From contig JAKQJQ010000223.1 in assembly GCA_029561105.1 (NCBI GenBank), forward strand, positions 1 to 39,570: a stretch of DNA of 39,570 bases, in the 5' to 3' direction. This DNA comes from Bacteroidota bacterium. Its GTDB lineage: Bacteria > Bacteroidota > Bacteroidia > Flavobacteriales > Flavobacteriaceae. A model generated the notes under the pieces. The model was not told where the DNA came from. It saw nothing but the letters and a program-made list of their open reading frames with translations, and did not search any database. Below, in pieces: positions 16,793-25,169 of this stretch (position 1 is the stretch's first letter; each line of letters opens with the position of its first letter). A program made the position numbers and the translations under genes.

Positions 16793-18232
16793 ATGGTATT
16801 AAGCAGATTCTGGCTCGCAATTTTCGTTTCTTCGATTGTTTTTATCGTCGTGAGTTTATTTACTTCCAAGGCTTATTCTGTCGATTATGTCCTTAACGGA
16901 AAAAAAGATGATCCTGTACTGGTCTCCGAGAAATACCTCCACCAAATGCCTGTGTTCATCAAAGACAGTATCGATAAGGCACCCGAAAAAACGATTGTAA
17001 TCAACAAGGACCAGACCAATCCCGACACTACTTACGTCTATAAAAACCAAACCGTCAAAGTGTACAGCGGCGTGCAGAAAGCCGATGGGCTATTGCCTAC
17101 TTGCAAAAGCACACTGTTAGATCTGATCCTGCCGCTTATTGCATATTTGACTTTCTTTTGCGGGCTCATGCAGCTCATGATCGACTCGGGCGCGTCAGAG
17201 AAACTCGCCAGGAAATTGAGTCCGGTATTCACCAAAGTGTTTCCCACGGTACCCAAGGGCCATGAATCGATTTCGTATATGACCTTGAATTTTGCTGCCA
17301 ATTTCCTCGGGCTCGATTCGGCTGCCACGCCATTTGGGCTTAAGGCGATGCAGAGTTTGCAGGAAATCAACCCCGAGAAAGACCGCGCGAGTGATGCCCA
17401 AATTATGTTCATGTGTTTGCACGCAGCCGGTCTTACATTGATTCCAACGTCTATAATTGGTTATCGCGCCGCAGAAAACGCCACCAACCCGGCCGATGTG
17501 ATGTTGCCCTGTATCATCACATCATTTATCGGGACGATTGCTGCCTTTATTGTGGTGGGTATCCGCCAACGCGTGAATTTTAAAAGTGCTTCACTAGTCG
17601 TGGCGCTCATGGCGATGGTTGGCGCGATATTCGGTTTGCTGTTTTACATCAACAGCCTGGATTTGATTGCCAAGAATTCGTTTACGGGGAACCTTTCGGG
17701 CTTGATGCTCATTGCCATCATTGCCACGACGCTGGTATTCTCGTTTATCAATGAAAAGAAATTTACAGCCAAAGACACGACCATATTTGATTCGTTCGTA
17801 ACCGGCGCCAACAACGGTGCAAAAACCGGCGTGATGATTTTTCCTTATGTTTTGGGGATGCTGGTCGCGATTTCGTTTTTCCGCAACAGCGGGCTGTTCG
17901 AGATATTGAGCAACGGCATTTCGTTTGCCTTTTCTAATATTGGGGTGAGTAAGGAAATTACCGATTCGCTTCCCGTGGCCATGCTCAGGCCTTTCAGCTC
18001 AAGCGGTTCACGCGGTTTTATGATAGACGCGATGCGCAATTTTGGCCCCGATTCGTTAACCGCAAGATTGAGTTGTATTTTCCAGTGTAGTGCCGAAACC
18101 ACGTTTTATGTGATTGCGGTGTATTTTGGATCGGTCAACATCAAGAACACCAGGTACACGTTAGGCGCTATGCTGCTCGTGGATTTGATCTGCGTGATTG
18201 CTGCGATTTTCGTAGCCGGTTGGTTTTTTTAA
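16793..18232 (+). CDS. Nucleoside recognition (Gate) membrane protein, SpmA-SpmB fusion type
   Basis: The chosen start MVLSRFWLAIFVSS gives 479 residues. After one N-terminal helix comes a soluble loop (about 30-110), then two halves of hydrophobic helices. The first half holds STLLDLILPLIAYLTFFCGLMQLMIDSGASEKLARKL-type sequence, as in spore maturation protein A. The second, with FDSFVTGANNGAKTGVMIFPYVLGMLVAISFFRNSG, resembles SpmB. Both belong to the Gate (nucleoside recognition) family. Non-sporulating Bacteroidota carry such fusions; the transported substrate is unknown. The longer frame from 16736 adds 19 residues that overlap the likely promoter zone. It ends 4 nt inside the convergent neighbour. 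Confidence 0.85.
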   Translation: MVLSRFWLAIFVSSIVFIVVSLFTSKAYSVDYVLNGKKDDPVLVSEKYLHQMPVFIKDSIDKAPEKTIVINKDQTNPDTTYVYKNQTVKVYSGVQKADGLLPTCKSTLLDLILPLIAYLTFFCGLMQLMIDSGASEKLARKLSPVFTKVFPTVPKGHESISYMTLNFAANFLGLDSAATPFGLKAMQSLQEINPEKDRASDAQIMFMCLHAAGLTLIPTSIIGYRAAENATNPADVMLPCIITSFIGTIAAFIVVGIRQRVNFKSASLVVALMAMVGAIFGLLFYINSLDLIAKNSFTGNLSGLMLIAIIATTLVFSFINEKKFTAKDTTIFDSFVTGANNGAKTGVMIFPYVLGMLVAISFFRNSGLFEILSNGISFAFSNIGVSKEITDSLPVAMLRPFSSSGSRGFMIDAMRNFGPDSLTARLSCIFQCSAETTFYVIAVYFGSVNIKNTRYTLGAMLLVDLICVIAAIFVAGWFF

Positions 18233-19113
18233 TCGACGATTAATTTGGCGGATTTGACAAGCTGGCCGTCTTCAAAAAGCTCGGCGAGATACAATCCACG
18301 GCTGAGGTTTTCGCGATTGACAGTAAATAATTTTCCGTTGAGGTTATACATTTCTCTCACCAATTGACCCTGTAAATTGTAGAGTTTGAAGTTTCCGTTT
18401 TCGAGCGCCTTGGTCGCCTTGATTGTCAATTCGGTATTGACTGGATTTGGCGTGAATGTAATGTCGGGATTTGTGTAAGATTCGGTTGTAGTGGCGAGCA
18501 TCTGGGCACAGTATTCTTCATTGCCAAGGATGTGCTTGTCGTTTTGGTATACGCAACCGGTACTGATCATGACGCCGCCGCTCGCCGACAAGAAACTGTA
18601 CATATTATGGATCGGATTGAACGGATGCTTGTTCGTACCGACGCCTTCAATCCAGATTTGTTTTACGTTGTAGCGTTGGTTATACGGGCTCAGCAGGGTA
18701 ATCATTTTTCGCGGGCCGTCATTGACCATTACTTCTCCAACCCTGGCTGTCCAGGTACGGCCATATTGAAAGATGGTATCGCCGGTTTCCAGGCTGTAGT
18801 CGTAGAGCAGCATGTCAACCCCGTCGACAATCTTATATACTTTTCTTTCGGCAACATCTTCGCGCAAGTAAACCATAGTTACGAATTGCGTGTTGTTGTC
18901 AAAACGCGGATCGATGTACGCGACATAGGTATGATTGCCGATCACTTGCTCGCCCTGTGATACGATGGTACGCGTAATGGTCGGCCTACAGCACGAAACG
19001 GTATTGCTAATCACCCAAGAGGTGTTGTTGAGTAGCGGATGGTATTCCTGTGCAGAAAGGGCCGTGAAGCAGTTACAAAAAAATGCGATACAGAAAAGTA
19101 GTTTTGTTCTCAT
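18229..19113 (-). CDS. Type IX-secreted protein, paralog 1 of a tandem pair
   Basis: The start at 19113 gives 294 residues beginning MRTKLLFCIAFFCNCFTALSAQ, a clear signal peptide. The longer frame from 19239 would add 42 residues of upstream DNA including the promoter. The mature part starts EYHPLLNNTSWVIS and has no recognised catalytic motif. The last 80 residues form a type IX sorting domain (FTPNPVNTELTI ... GLYLAELFEDGQLVKSAKLI). It is closely similar along its whole length to the next gene, for example in VYLREDVAxxKVYK and WIEGVGTxxHPF. Function is unknown. The stop overlaps the stop of the convergent Gate protein gene by 4 nt. Confidence 0.85.
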   Translation of the reverse strand: MRTKLLFCIAFFCNCFTALSAQEYHPLLNNTSWVISNTVSCCRPTITRTIVSQGEQVIGNHTYVAYIDPRFDNNTQFVTMVYLREDVAERKVYKIVDGVDMLLYDYSLETGDTIFQYGRTWTARVGEVMVNDGPRKMITLLSPYNQRYNVKQIWIEGVGTNKHPFNPIHNMYSFLSASGGVMISTGCVYQNDKHILGNEEYCAQMLATTTESYTNPDITFTPNPVNTELTIKATKALENGNFKLYNLQGQLVREMYNLNGKLFTVNRENLSRGLYLAELFEDGQLVKSAKLIVD

Positions 19114-19155
19114 CGTGGATGTCATAAAGGAAAAGGCGACTGGCCTTAGGTTGAA

Positions 19156-19184
19156 CAATATTACGACACAGCGGTTTACGAACC
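19156..19184 (-). promoter_or_regulatory. Candidate promoter of paralog 1, conserved with paralog 2
   Basis: On the minus strand, GGTTCG, 15 nt, TAATATTG lies 43 nt before the ATG. The same arrangement and spacing, GGTTGG, 15 nt, TAATATTG, precedes paralog 2. TAATATTG is one base off the TAnnTTTG box. Confidence 0.45.
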
Positions 19185-19202
19185 TTTTTTTTGTCTGCAA
19201 CA

Positions 19203-19236
19203 AACCCGAAAAAACGTTAAAACGCATTTTCGGGTT
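19203..19236 (-). terminator. Hairpin after paralog 2, possible terminator
   Basis: AACCCGAAAA (19203-19212) and TTTTCGGGTT (19227-19236) are perfect 10-bp arms around a 14-nt loop, 37 nt after the stop of paralog 2. The T-run is part of the stem, so efficiency is uncertain. A near-copy of one arm and loop also occurs upstream of paralog 2 (about 20259-20283). Confidence 0.5.
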
Positions 19237-19272
19237 CAAGTCAAAAGGGTTTTTGTGTGATTCGAAGTTAGC

Positions 19273-20160
19273 TTAGTCGATGACGAGTTTAGCGGTTTTG
19301 AGGAGTTTGCCGTTTTCGAACAATTGGCCGAGATACAATCCGCTGCCTAGGTTTTCACGGTTGATCGTCGCTTTATTTCCATTGATGTTTTCTACTTTTT
19401 TTACCAAACGACCTTGTACATCAAATAGTTGGAAGCTGGCATTTTGCAACGCCGTTTCTGAAGAAATTGTCATTTCGGTTGCAAAAGGATTCGGCGCGAA
19501 AACAATTTGCTTAACCACTGCCGTTTGTGATTGGGTAGCCAAAGTACTCGTCGGTGTGCAATTGGCGTTGCCAAAAACATGTTCTCCATTCTGAAAACTG
19601 CAACGCGTACGGATTTGGTATCCGCCGCCGCTCGAAGCCACGGCACGCATGTTATAATCAGGGTAGAACGGGTGTGCGGTCGTGCCCACGCCTTCAATCC
19701 AAGTCATCTTCAAGGTTTCTTCGTGATACAATTCTACGCTGCGAAGTGTGATTCTTTTACGCATGCCCCCGTTTACGGCAATCTGGTCTATGGTCGCGGT
19801 AAACGTAAATCCGTATTGAGAAATGGTATCGTCGTTTTGAAGACTGAAATCATAAAGCAATACATCGATGCCATCAACCCATTTGTAAACTTTTTGCGTC
19901 GCAACGTCTTCACGCAAATAAACGGTGCTGATGTTGTTATTGGCCTCGGCAAACGGATCGTTGAATACAGTGTAAGTATAGGAACCGATTACCGTTGGTG
20001 TTCCTTCTTCAATGTTGCGCAATTCCGCTGGACGGCAGCAAGCAACTAAGTCATTGATGACCCACGAAGAATTATTTAAGAATGGATGGTAATCTTGAGC
20101 CGAAACAGTTCCGAAAAATGCCACGAGGAAAGTAGCCACAAGCAGAAATTTTGCTTTCAT
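19273..20160 (-). CDS. Type IX-secreted protein, paralog 2 of a tandem pair
   Basis: The 295-residue protein starts MKAKFLLVATFLVAFFGTVSAQ (signal peptide), then DYHPFLNNSSWVINDLVACCRP. It is the upstream member of a tandem pair and aligns end to end with its neighbour. Shared features include an N-terminal NNxSWVI, a CCRP cysteine pair, VYLREDVAxxKVYKxVDGxDxLLYD, WIEGVGTxxHPF and a type IX sorting domain (VFAPNPFATEMTISS ... GLYLGQLFENGKLLKTAKLVID). No enzyme motif is seen, so the role outside the cell is unknown. Confidence 0.87.
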   Translation of the reverse strand: MKAKFLLVATFLVAFFGTVSAQDYHPFLNNSSWVINDLVACCRPAELRNIEEGTPTVIGSYTYTVFNDPFAEANNNISTVYLREDVATQKVYKWVDGIDVLLYDFSLQNDDTISQYGFTFTATIDQIAVNGGMRKRITLRSVELYHEETLKMTWIEGVGTTAHPFYPDYNMRAVASSGGGYQIRTRCSFQNGEHVFGNANCTPTSTLATQSQTAVVKQIVFAPNPFATEMTISSETALQNASFQLFDVQGRLVKKVENINGNKATINRENLGSGLYLGQLFENGKLLKTAKLVID

Positions 20161-20209
20161 GATGGTAGGTTTTAAAGGTTTAAAATAGACTTGGGATCTA
20201 ATAATGAAG

Positions 20210-20238
20210 CAATATTACAGTCACAGGAAATACCAACC
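20210..20238 (-). promoter_or_regulatory. Candidate promoter of paralog 2
   Basis: On the minus strand, GGTTGG, 15 nt, TAATATTG lies about 50 nt before the ATG, matching the arrangement in front of paralog 1. It supports duplication of gene plus promoter. Confidence 0.45.
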
Positions 20239-20354
20239 GCATTTTTTCTGTAACTAACCTGAAAAAACGTTGAAAGGCATTTTTTTAATTTGCAAAGCCA
20301 AAAACGTGGCGCATTTTGCCATAATTCCTAACTTAGCTACAACCAAAAAAAGAT

Positions 20355-20807
20355 ATGGAAACCAATATTTTTAATGCAGCCGCCAACCAAAGCCTGCTCG
20401 AAAGATTCGAAAAACTCACTGCCGAGTCGCCGGCGTTATGGGGAAAAATGAACGCCGCACAAATGGTCTTGCATTGCCAAAAACCACTTGACGTGGCCCA
20501 AGGCAAGCTCATCATTAAAGGCGGTCTGCTAGGGTTCCTGTTCGGAAAATTGGCCAAGAACAGTTTTATAAAGAACAAAGGATTTGGTAAAAATTCGCCC
20601 ACGGCACCCGAGTTCAAAATCACCGGTACGCCCGATTTCGAGCAAGAGAAACGAACCTTAACCGATACCATTGCAAAATTTGGCGAACTCGGTCCATCGG
20701 TCATCGCCAATAGAAAGCACCCTTTTTTTGGTGAAATGACCGATGCAGAATGGGGCACCTTGCATTACGTGCATCTCGACCACCATCTCAAACAATTTGG
20801 AGCATAA
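20355..20807 (+). CDS. DUF1569 (DinB-like) protein
   Basis: The 150-residue protein matches the DUF1569 layout, a branch of the DinB/YfiT four-helix fold. Typical parts are an N-terminal helix with WGKMNAAQMVLHCQKPLDVA, where the His is one of the family's metal-ligand positions, and the C-terminal HPFFGEMTDAEWGTLHYVHLDHHLKQFG with further histidines. DinB-fold proteins often bind a metal and some are thiol-dependent transferases; this one's reaction is not known. It stands alone between divergent and convergent neighbours and is closed by a terminator. Confidence 0.85.
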   Translation: METNIFNAAANQSLLERFEKLTAESPALWGKMNAAQMVLHCQKPLDVAQGKLIIKGGLLGFLFGKLAKNSFIKNKGFGKNSPTAPEFKITGTPDFEQEKRTLTDTIAKFGELGPSVIANRKHPFFGEMTDAEWGTLHYVHLDHHLKQFGA

Positions 20808-20810
20808 AAA

Positions 20811-20838
20811 AAGCCGCATCGTCTACCGATTGCGGCTT
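20811..20838. terminator. Terminator between convergent genes
   Basis: AAGCCGCATCG (20811-20821) pairs with CGATTGCGGCTT (20827-20838) with one bulged base. It is flanked by A- and T-rich runs, so it can serve both the DUF1569 gene and scoB. Confidence 0.85.
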
Positions 20839-20856
20839 ATTTTATAGGTTTTGCCT

Positions 20857-21513
20857 TTATCCGATTTTCATCTCCGGAATTTCTGCTTCAATAATCAACT
20901 CGGCTTCCGTAGATGCGATGATATGCTCCACCGAAACACCAGGTGCGCGTTCAAGCAGTTTGAAACCTTTGGGCGTCACTTCCATCACAGCAAGTTCGGT
21001 CACGACTTTTTTCACACAACCTACTCCGGTTAAAGGCAACGTACATCTTTTAAGGATTTTTGATTCGCCGGCCTTGTTCACGTGCATCATGGCCACAATG
21101 ATATTTTCGGCCGAAGCTACCAAGTCCATTGCGCCGCCCATGCCTTTGACCATTTTTCCGGGGATTTTCCAATTGGCAATGTCGCCGTTTTCGGCTACTT
21201 CCATCGCGCCAAGAATGGTTAGGTCTACGTGTTGGCTGCGGATCATACCAAAACTAAAAGCCGAGTCAAAGAAACTCGCGCCGGGCAACGTGGTGATGGT
21301 TTGTTTTCCGGCGTTGATGATGTCGGCATCTTCTTCGCCCTCAAAAGGGAAAGGTCCCATGCCTAGTACGCCGTTTTCGCTCTGGAATTCCACCGAAATA
21401 TCAGTCCTTACATAATTGGCCACGAGCGTGGGAATCCCGATGCCGAGATTTACATAATAGCCGTCCTTTACTTCTTTGGCGATGCGTTTTGCGATTTCTT
21501 CTTTTCCTAACAT
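20857..21513 (-). CDS. scoB: 3-oxoacid CoA-transferase, subunit B
   Basis: Together with subunit A this enzyme moves CoA between succinyl-CoA and acetoacetate or another 3-oxoacid. The 218 residues start MLGKEEIAKRIAKEVKDGYY. The catalytic glutamate is Glu46 in the conserved SENG of VEFQSENGVLGMGP, and GKMVKGMGGAMDLV is another family signature. It is the second gene of a two-gene operon, 51 nt after scoA. The sequence cannot distinguish succinyl-CoA:acetoacetate transferase from close homologs acting on 3-oxoadipate. Confidence 0.93.
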   Translation of the reverse strand: MLGKEEIAKRIAKEVKDGYYVNLGIGIPTLVANYVRTDISVEFQSENGVLGMGPFPFEGEEDADIINAGKQTITTLPGASFFDSAFSFGMIRSQHVDLTILGAMEVAENGDIANWKIPGKMVKGMGGAMDLVASAENIIVAMMHVNKAGESKILKRCTLPLTGVGCVKKVVTELAVMEVTPKGFKLLERAPGVSVEHIIASTEAELIIEAEIPEMKIG

Positions 21514-21564
21514 GGTTTATTGGATATTGCTGTAAGTGACAAGCTTTAAGCTAAAAACTTATGA

Positions 21565-22263
21565 CTACTTTTTTCTAACTGTTCTCTGTTCAATTCGCTT
21601 CTCAAATTTCTCCCCTTTAAAAATCCGTTGCACCAAAATCCCCGGAATGTGGATTTGGTTTGGGTCGAGGCTACCTACGGGCAACAATTCCTCCACTTCG
21701 GCAATCGTGATTTTACCGGCTCCGGCCATCGGGGCGTTGAAATTACGCGCGGTTCCTTTAAAGATGAGGTTCCCGGCTTCATCGCCTTTCCAGGCTTTGA
21801 CAATCGCAAAATCGGCTTTATAGGCGTGTTCTAAAATGTGCATCTTGCCATTGAATTCGCGCGACTCTTTACCTTCGGCCACTTCTGTACCAAAACCCGC
21901 AGGCGTAAAAAATGCTGGGATTCCGGCTTGTGCAGCGCGACATTTTTCGGCAAGTGTCCCTTGCGGGGTAAGTTCTACCTCGAGTTCGCCCGAGAGCATC
22001 TGGCGTTCAAATTCGGCATTCTCGCCCACATAAGACGAAATCATTTTCTTAATCTGGCGTTTTTGCAGGAGCAATCCAAGGCCAAAATCATCCACACCGG
22101 CGTTGTTGGAAATGCAGGTTAAATTGGTGACATCTTTTTTTACAAGTTCGGCAATCGAATTCTCGGGAATACCACAAAGCCCGAATCCACCGAGCATGAT
22201 GGTCATGCCGTCTTCGATTCCGGCAAGCGCTTCCTGTACAGATTTTACTTTTTTGTTGATCAT
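21565..22263 (-). CDS. scoA: 3-oxoacid CoA-transferase, subunit A
   Basis: The 232-residue protein is the CoA-binding partner of subunit B. It has the glycine-rich signature [15 protein letters not shown] (22-36) and [21 protein letters not shown], both typical of subunit A, and later [28 protein letters not shown]. It is transcribed first in the pair. Upstream lies a palindromic repeat element (22284-22384), which separates it from the preceding minus-strand gene. The enzyme would serve ketone-body or amino-acid breakdown. Confidence 0.93.
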   Translation of the reverse strand: MINKKVKSVQEALAGIEDGMTIMLGGFGLCGIPENSIAELVKKDVTNLTCISNNAGVDDFGLGLLLQKRQIKKMISSYVGENAEFERQMLSGELEVELTPQGTLAEKCRAAQAGIPAFFTPAGFGTEVAEGKESREFNGKMHILEHAYKADFAIVKAWKGDEAGNLIFKGTARNFNAPMAGAGKITIAEVEELLPVGSLDPNQIHIPGILVQRIFKGEKFEKRIEQRTVRKK

Positions 22264-22283
22264 TTGTTCTGGTATGATTGGCC

Positions 22284-22384
22284 TAGCCCCGATAGTAGTG
22301 GAAATCCTTTTTATTGCGTTTTGTCATTCCGACGTAAGGAGGAATCTCGCAATAAAAAGATTGCAACGGATAGCGGGATTGGCT
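22284..22384. repeat. Nested palindromic intergenic element, copy A
   Basis: Outer arms TAGCCCCGATAGTAGTGG and the matching CAACGGATAGCGGGATTGGCT enclose inner arms (CCTTTTTATTGCG / CGCAATAAAAAG) and a core GTCATTCCGACG ... GGAGGAATCTC. Related copies are at 29687-29761 and, in the other orientation, 34569-34726. It has no reading frame. Confidence 0.8.
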
Positions 22385-22389
22385 TCTAA

Positions 22390-24684
22390 TTACAATTCAA
22401 ATTCATCGGTGCTTTGCTCAAACTCGGTTTCGGTCGTGTCCTTCACCGGCACCCAGCAATCCACTTTTATCGACAGATTCTTTGGTCTTTCAAAATCCGA
22501 TTTAGAAACGTTAAGCGTTTTATCGGCGTAACACTTTTTCATAAAGATTCCCCAGATGGGTAACGCTGCTGTCGCGCCCTGTCCATAAGTGATGCCCTTG
22601 AAACGCGACGAGCGGTCTTCGCAGCCCACCCAAACGCCGGTGCACAAATTAGGCACCATTCCCATGAACCAACCGTCTGATTGGTTTTGCGTCGTCCCGG
22701 TTTTGCCGGCAATCGGGTTGGTAAACATATACGGATAACCAGATACCCTGTTGTAGCCGTGTCCACCGCCTTGTGTACGCAAACGCGCACCTGAGCCACT
22801 TTCGGTAACGCCTTCAAGCAGTTTAATTACCGCAAAAGCGATGTCTTTGTTGAGTACGTCGTGTGATTCGGGCGACGGTTCGTAAATCACCACGCCGTTC
22901 TTGTCCTCAATCCTGGTGATGAATTGTGGCTTCATGTAAACCCCTTCGTTGGCAAAGGTGCTGTAAGCGGCTACCATATCCTGCACGGTGATTTCTACGG
23001 CACCTAGCGCGATAGAAGGTTGCGCAGGAATCTCAGACTTCACACCGAGTTTGTGCGTGAGTTCTACCACCGCTTCCGGCCCGGTCTTGTCTATGAGTTT
23101 GGCCGATACCGTATTGATCGACAAGGCAAGTGCTTTTTTGAGTGTCACCATGCCGCGGTATTCGCCGTTGGAGTTTTGTGGTGTCCAGGTTTCGGTGACG
23201 TTGTGTCGGCCTTTCGGGATTGTAAACGGCGAATCGATGATCGAATCACAGGGCGACATATTGAGCTGCTCAATCGCCGTGGCATAAACGAACGGCTTGA
23301 ATGTCGAACCTACCTGACGCGCGCCTTGCCCCACGTGATCGTACTGGAAATATTTGTAATTGTCACCGCCCACCCAAACTTTGATGTGCCCGGTTGAGGG
23401 TTCCATAGCCATTACGCCCGATTGCAGGAATCCTTTGTAATACCTAATCGAATCGGTTGGGGTCATCACGGTGTCGCGTTCGCCTTTCCAGGTGAAAATT
23501 TTCATTTTGGTCTTGATGCCAAACGATTTGATGATGTCGCTTTCGCTTTTGTCCTGTGCGGCCATTTCTTTCCAGCGGCCAGAATTTTTCATGGCCTGCA
23601 TCATGAGTTTTTGGGTTTCGGCCTCATTGAGCCTTACAAAAGGCGCATTCTTATTGGTTTTCTTTTCGCTGTCGAGCTCCTGTTGCAGGTTTTCAAGGTG
23701 TTGGGCCACGGCTTCTTCAGCATATTGTTGCATGCGCGAATCGATGGTCACATAGATTTTGAGCCCGTCCTTGTAAACGTCGTATTCTGAGCCGTCGGGT
23801 TTTTTATTGTCTTTGGTCCATTTCTTCATGAAGTCACGCAGGTATTCGCGAAAATAGGTGGCGATTCCGTCGGTGTGGCTTTCGGGGTGAAAGTTGAGCA
23901 CGATGGGTTTTTTCTCGAGTGCGAGTTTGGTCTGCTCGTTGAGAAACCCGTTTTTCTCCATCTGTTTTAAAACCACGTTGCGGCGTTTGGTTACTTTCTC
24001 AAGCCTTTTTACGGGATTGAATAGCGACGGGTTTTTGAGCATGCCGACCAGCATCGCGCCTTCTTCTATGGTGAGATCTCTCGGTTCCTTGCCAAAATAC
24101 ACGTTTGCCGCCGAGCGGATGCCCACAGCCGTATTCACGAAATCGGCTTTGTTGAGGTACATGGCAATGATTTCATTTTTGGTGTATTGCCTTTCGAGTC
24201 GGATGGCGATGATCCATTCTTTTGCTTTTTGCACGATCCGCAACAGAAAGAATTTCGATCCTTCGCCATGGAATAGCAATTTGGCCAATTGTTGGGTGAG
24301 TGTACTCGCGCCACCACTGGTCCCAAGGCTTAGGGCGGCACGCATGGTTCCTCGTCCGTCAATACCAGAGTGTTCGTAGAACCGTTCGTCTTCTGTGGCA
24401 ACCAAGGCATCTACCAAATGTTTTGGGAGATCCGAGTATTTGACCATCGTACGGTTCTCATTGTAGAATTTTCCGAGTGTCACACCATCTGAGGAAATGA
24501 TCTCGGTGGCCAGGTTCGAATCGGGGTTCTCGAGGTCTTCAAACGAAGGCATCGCACCAAAAACGCCCCAGGAGGCCAGGATGAAAAAAAGAAAAATTCC
24601 GGCCATTCCGTAAAGGAAAATGCGCCAGAATTTATTGCGGTAATATTTGATGTCTTTCTCTGATTGATTTTTTTGAACTGCCAT
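22390..24684 (-). CDS. Penicillin-binding protein 1A (bifunctional peptidoglycan synthase)
   Basis: The 764-residue protein polymerises and cross-links peptidoglycan at the inner membrane. A short cytoplasmic tail is followed by one transmembrane helix (about 21-42). The GT51 glycosyltransferase domain has ATEDERFYEHSGID with catalytic Glu98, GGASTLTQQLAKLLF and KAKEWIIAIRLERQYTKNEI. The transpeptidase domain has the SxxK box at Ser460-Lys463 (GSTFKPFVY), SIN at 522-524 and KTG at 661-663 (AGKTGTTQNQSDGWFMG). All three penicillin-binding boxes are intact. Only 2 nt separate it from gldH upstream, so the two are probably co-transcribed with ricT. Confidence 0.95.
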   Translation of the reverse strand: MAVQKNQSEKDIKYYRNKFWRIFLYGMAGIFLFFILASWGVFGAMPSFEDLENPDSNLATEIISSDGVTLGKFYNENRTMVKYSDLPKHLVDALVATEDERFYEHSGIDGRGTMRAALSLGTSGGASTLTQQLAKLLFHGEGSKFFLLRIVQKAKEWIIAIRLERQYTKNEIIAMYLNKADFVNTAVGIRSAANVYFGKEPRDLTIEEGAMLVGMLKNPSLFNPVKRLEKVTKRRNVVLKQMEKNGFLNEQTKLALEKKPIVLNFHPESHTDGIATYFREYLRDFMKKWTKDNKKPDGSEYDVYKDGLKIYVTIDSRMQQYAEEAVAQHLENLQQELDSEKKTNKNAPFVRLNEAETQKLMMQAMKNSGRWKEMAAQDKSESDIIKSFGIKTKMKIFTWKGERDTVMTPTDSIRYYKGFLQSGVMAMEPSTGHIKVWVGGDNYKYFQYDHVGQGARQVGSTFKPFVYATAIEQLNMSPCDSIIDSPFTIPKGRHNVTETWTPQNSNGEYRGMVTLKKALALSINTVSAKLIDKTGPEAVVELTHKLGVKSEIPAQPSIALGAVEITVQDMVAAYSTFANEGVYMKPQFITRIEDKNGVVIYEPSPESHDVLNKDIAFAVIKLLEGVTESGSGARLRTQGGGHGYNRVSGYPYMFTNPIAGKTGTTQNQSDGWFMGMVPNLCTGVWVGCEDRSSRFKGITYGQGATAALPIWGIFMKKCYADKTLNVSKSDFERPKNLSIKVDCWVPVKDTTETEFEQSTDEFEL

Positions 24685-24686
24685 GG

Positions 24687-25169
24687 CTAATCTGTTTTTT
24701 CTATTCTAAAACCTACCTCGGTGATGCCGTCTAATTTTTGTACGCCCACGACCTTTCCGGTTTGGCGAACCGCTTGCCTGATGTGTACCTTGTAAAGGCC
24801 TTCCTTGAAACTGACTTTTTCCTTGTATATAAGTTTGTTGTCCTTGACATCGGTAAAACCGTCACCCAAAAGGCTGCCGTCGGGGTTGGCCATTTGGTAT
24901 TCAAGTGTGTCTACTTTGGTCACTTTGTTGGGTTCTTCCATGGCCACAATCACAAACAAATTGTTGTACGGGTAATCACTATTGTCACGGATGTTTAAAA
25001 ACAGGTTGTATTGTTTTTTGGTGTCCAGTTTTGGCAATTCAAAACTCACAACACTGTCTTTGTCCCAGCTTTTTCCCACGGCGTGGTATTCGTCAAAAAC
25101 CCTTTTCTTGTCGCAGGACAATAGTGCCGCCGCGATTACCAAAAGGAGCAAACTACTTCTTAGGCTCAT
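24687..25169 (-). CDS. gldH: Gliding motility lipoprotein GldH
   Basis: The chosen start at 25169 gives 160 residues beginning MSLRSSLLLLVIAAALLSCD, a lipoprotein signal with the lipid-modified Cys19. A longer frame from 25310 lies inside ricT and is not used. The rest, with KQYNLFLNIRDNSDYPYNNLFVIV, matches GldH. In Flavobacterium GldH is needed for gliding and for type IX secretion, and acts in the cell envelope. That fits the several type IX substrates in this window. It overlaps the end of ricT by 17 nt and is followed at once by the PBP1A gene. Confidence 0.9.
   Translation of the reverse strand: MSLRSSLLLLVIAAALLSCDKKRVFDEYHAVGKSWDKDSVVSFELPKLDTKKQYNLFLNIRDNSDYPYNNLFVIVAMEEPNKVTKVDTLEYQMANPDGSLLGDGFTDVKDNKLIYKEKVSFKEGLYKVHIRQAVRQTGKVVGVQKLDGITEVGFRIEKTD

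Noticed and set aside
20289-20336. Promoter for the DUF1569 gene
   Set aside because: TAACTTAG is only a partial -7 match, and TTTG boxes nearby have wrong spacing (10 or 36 bp).
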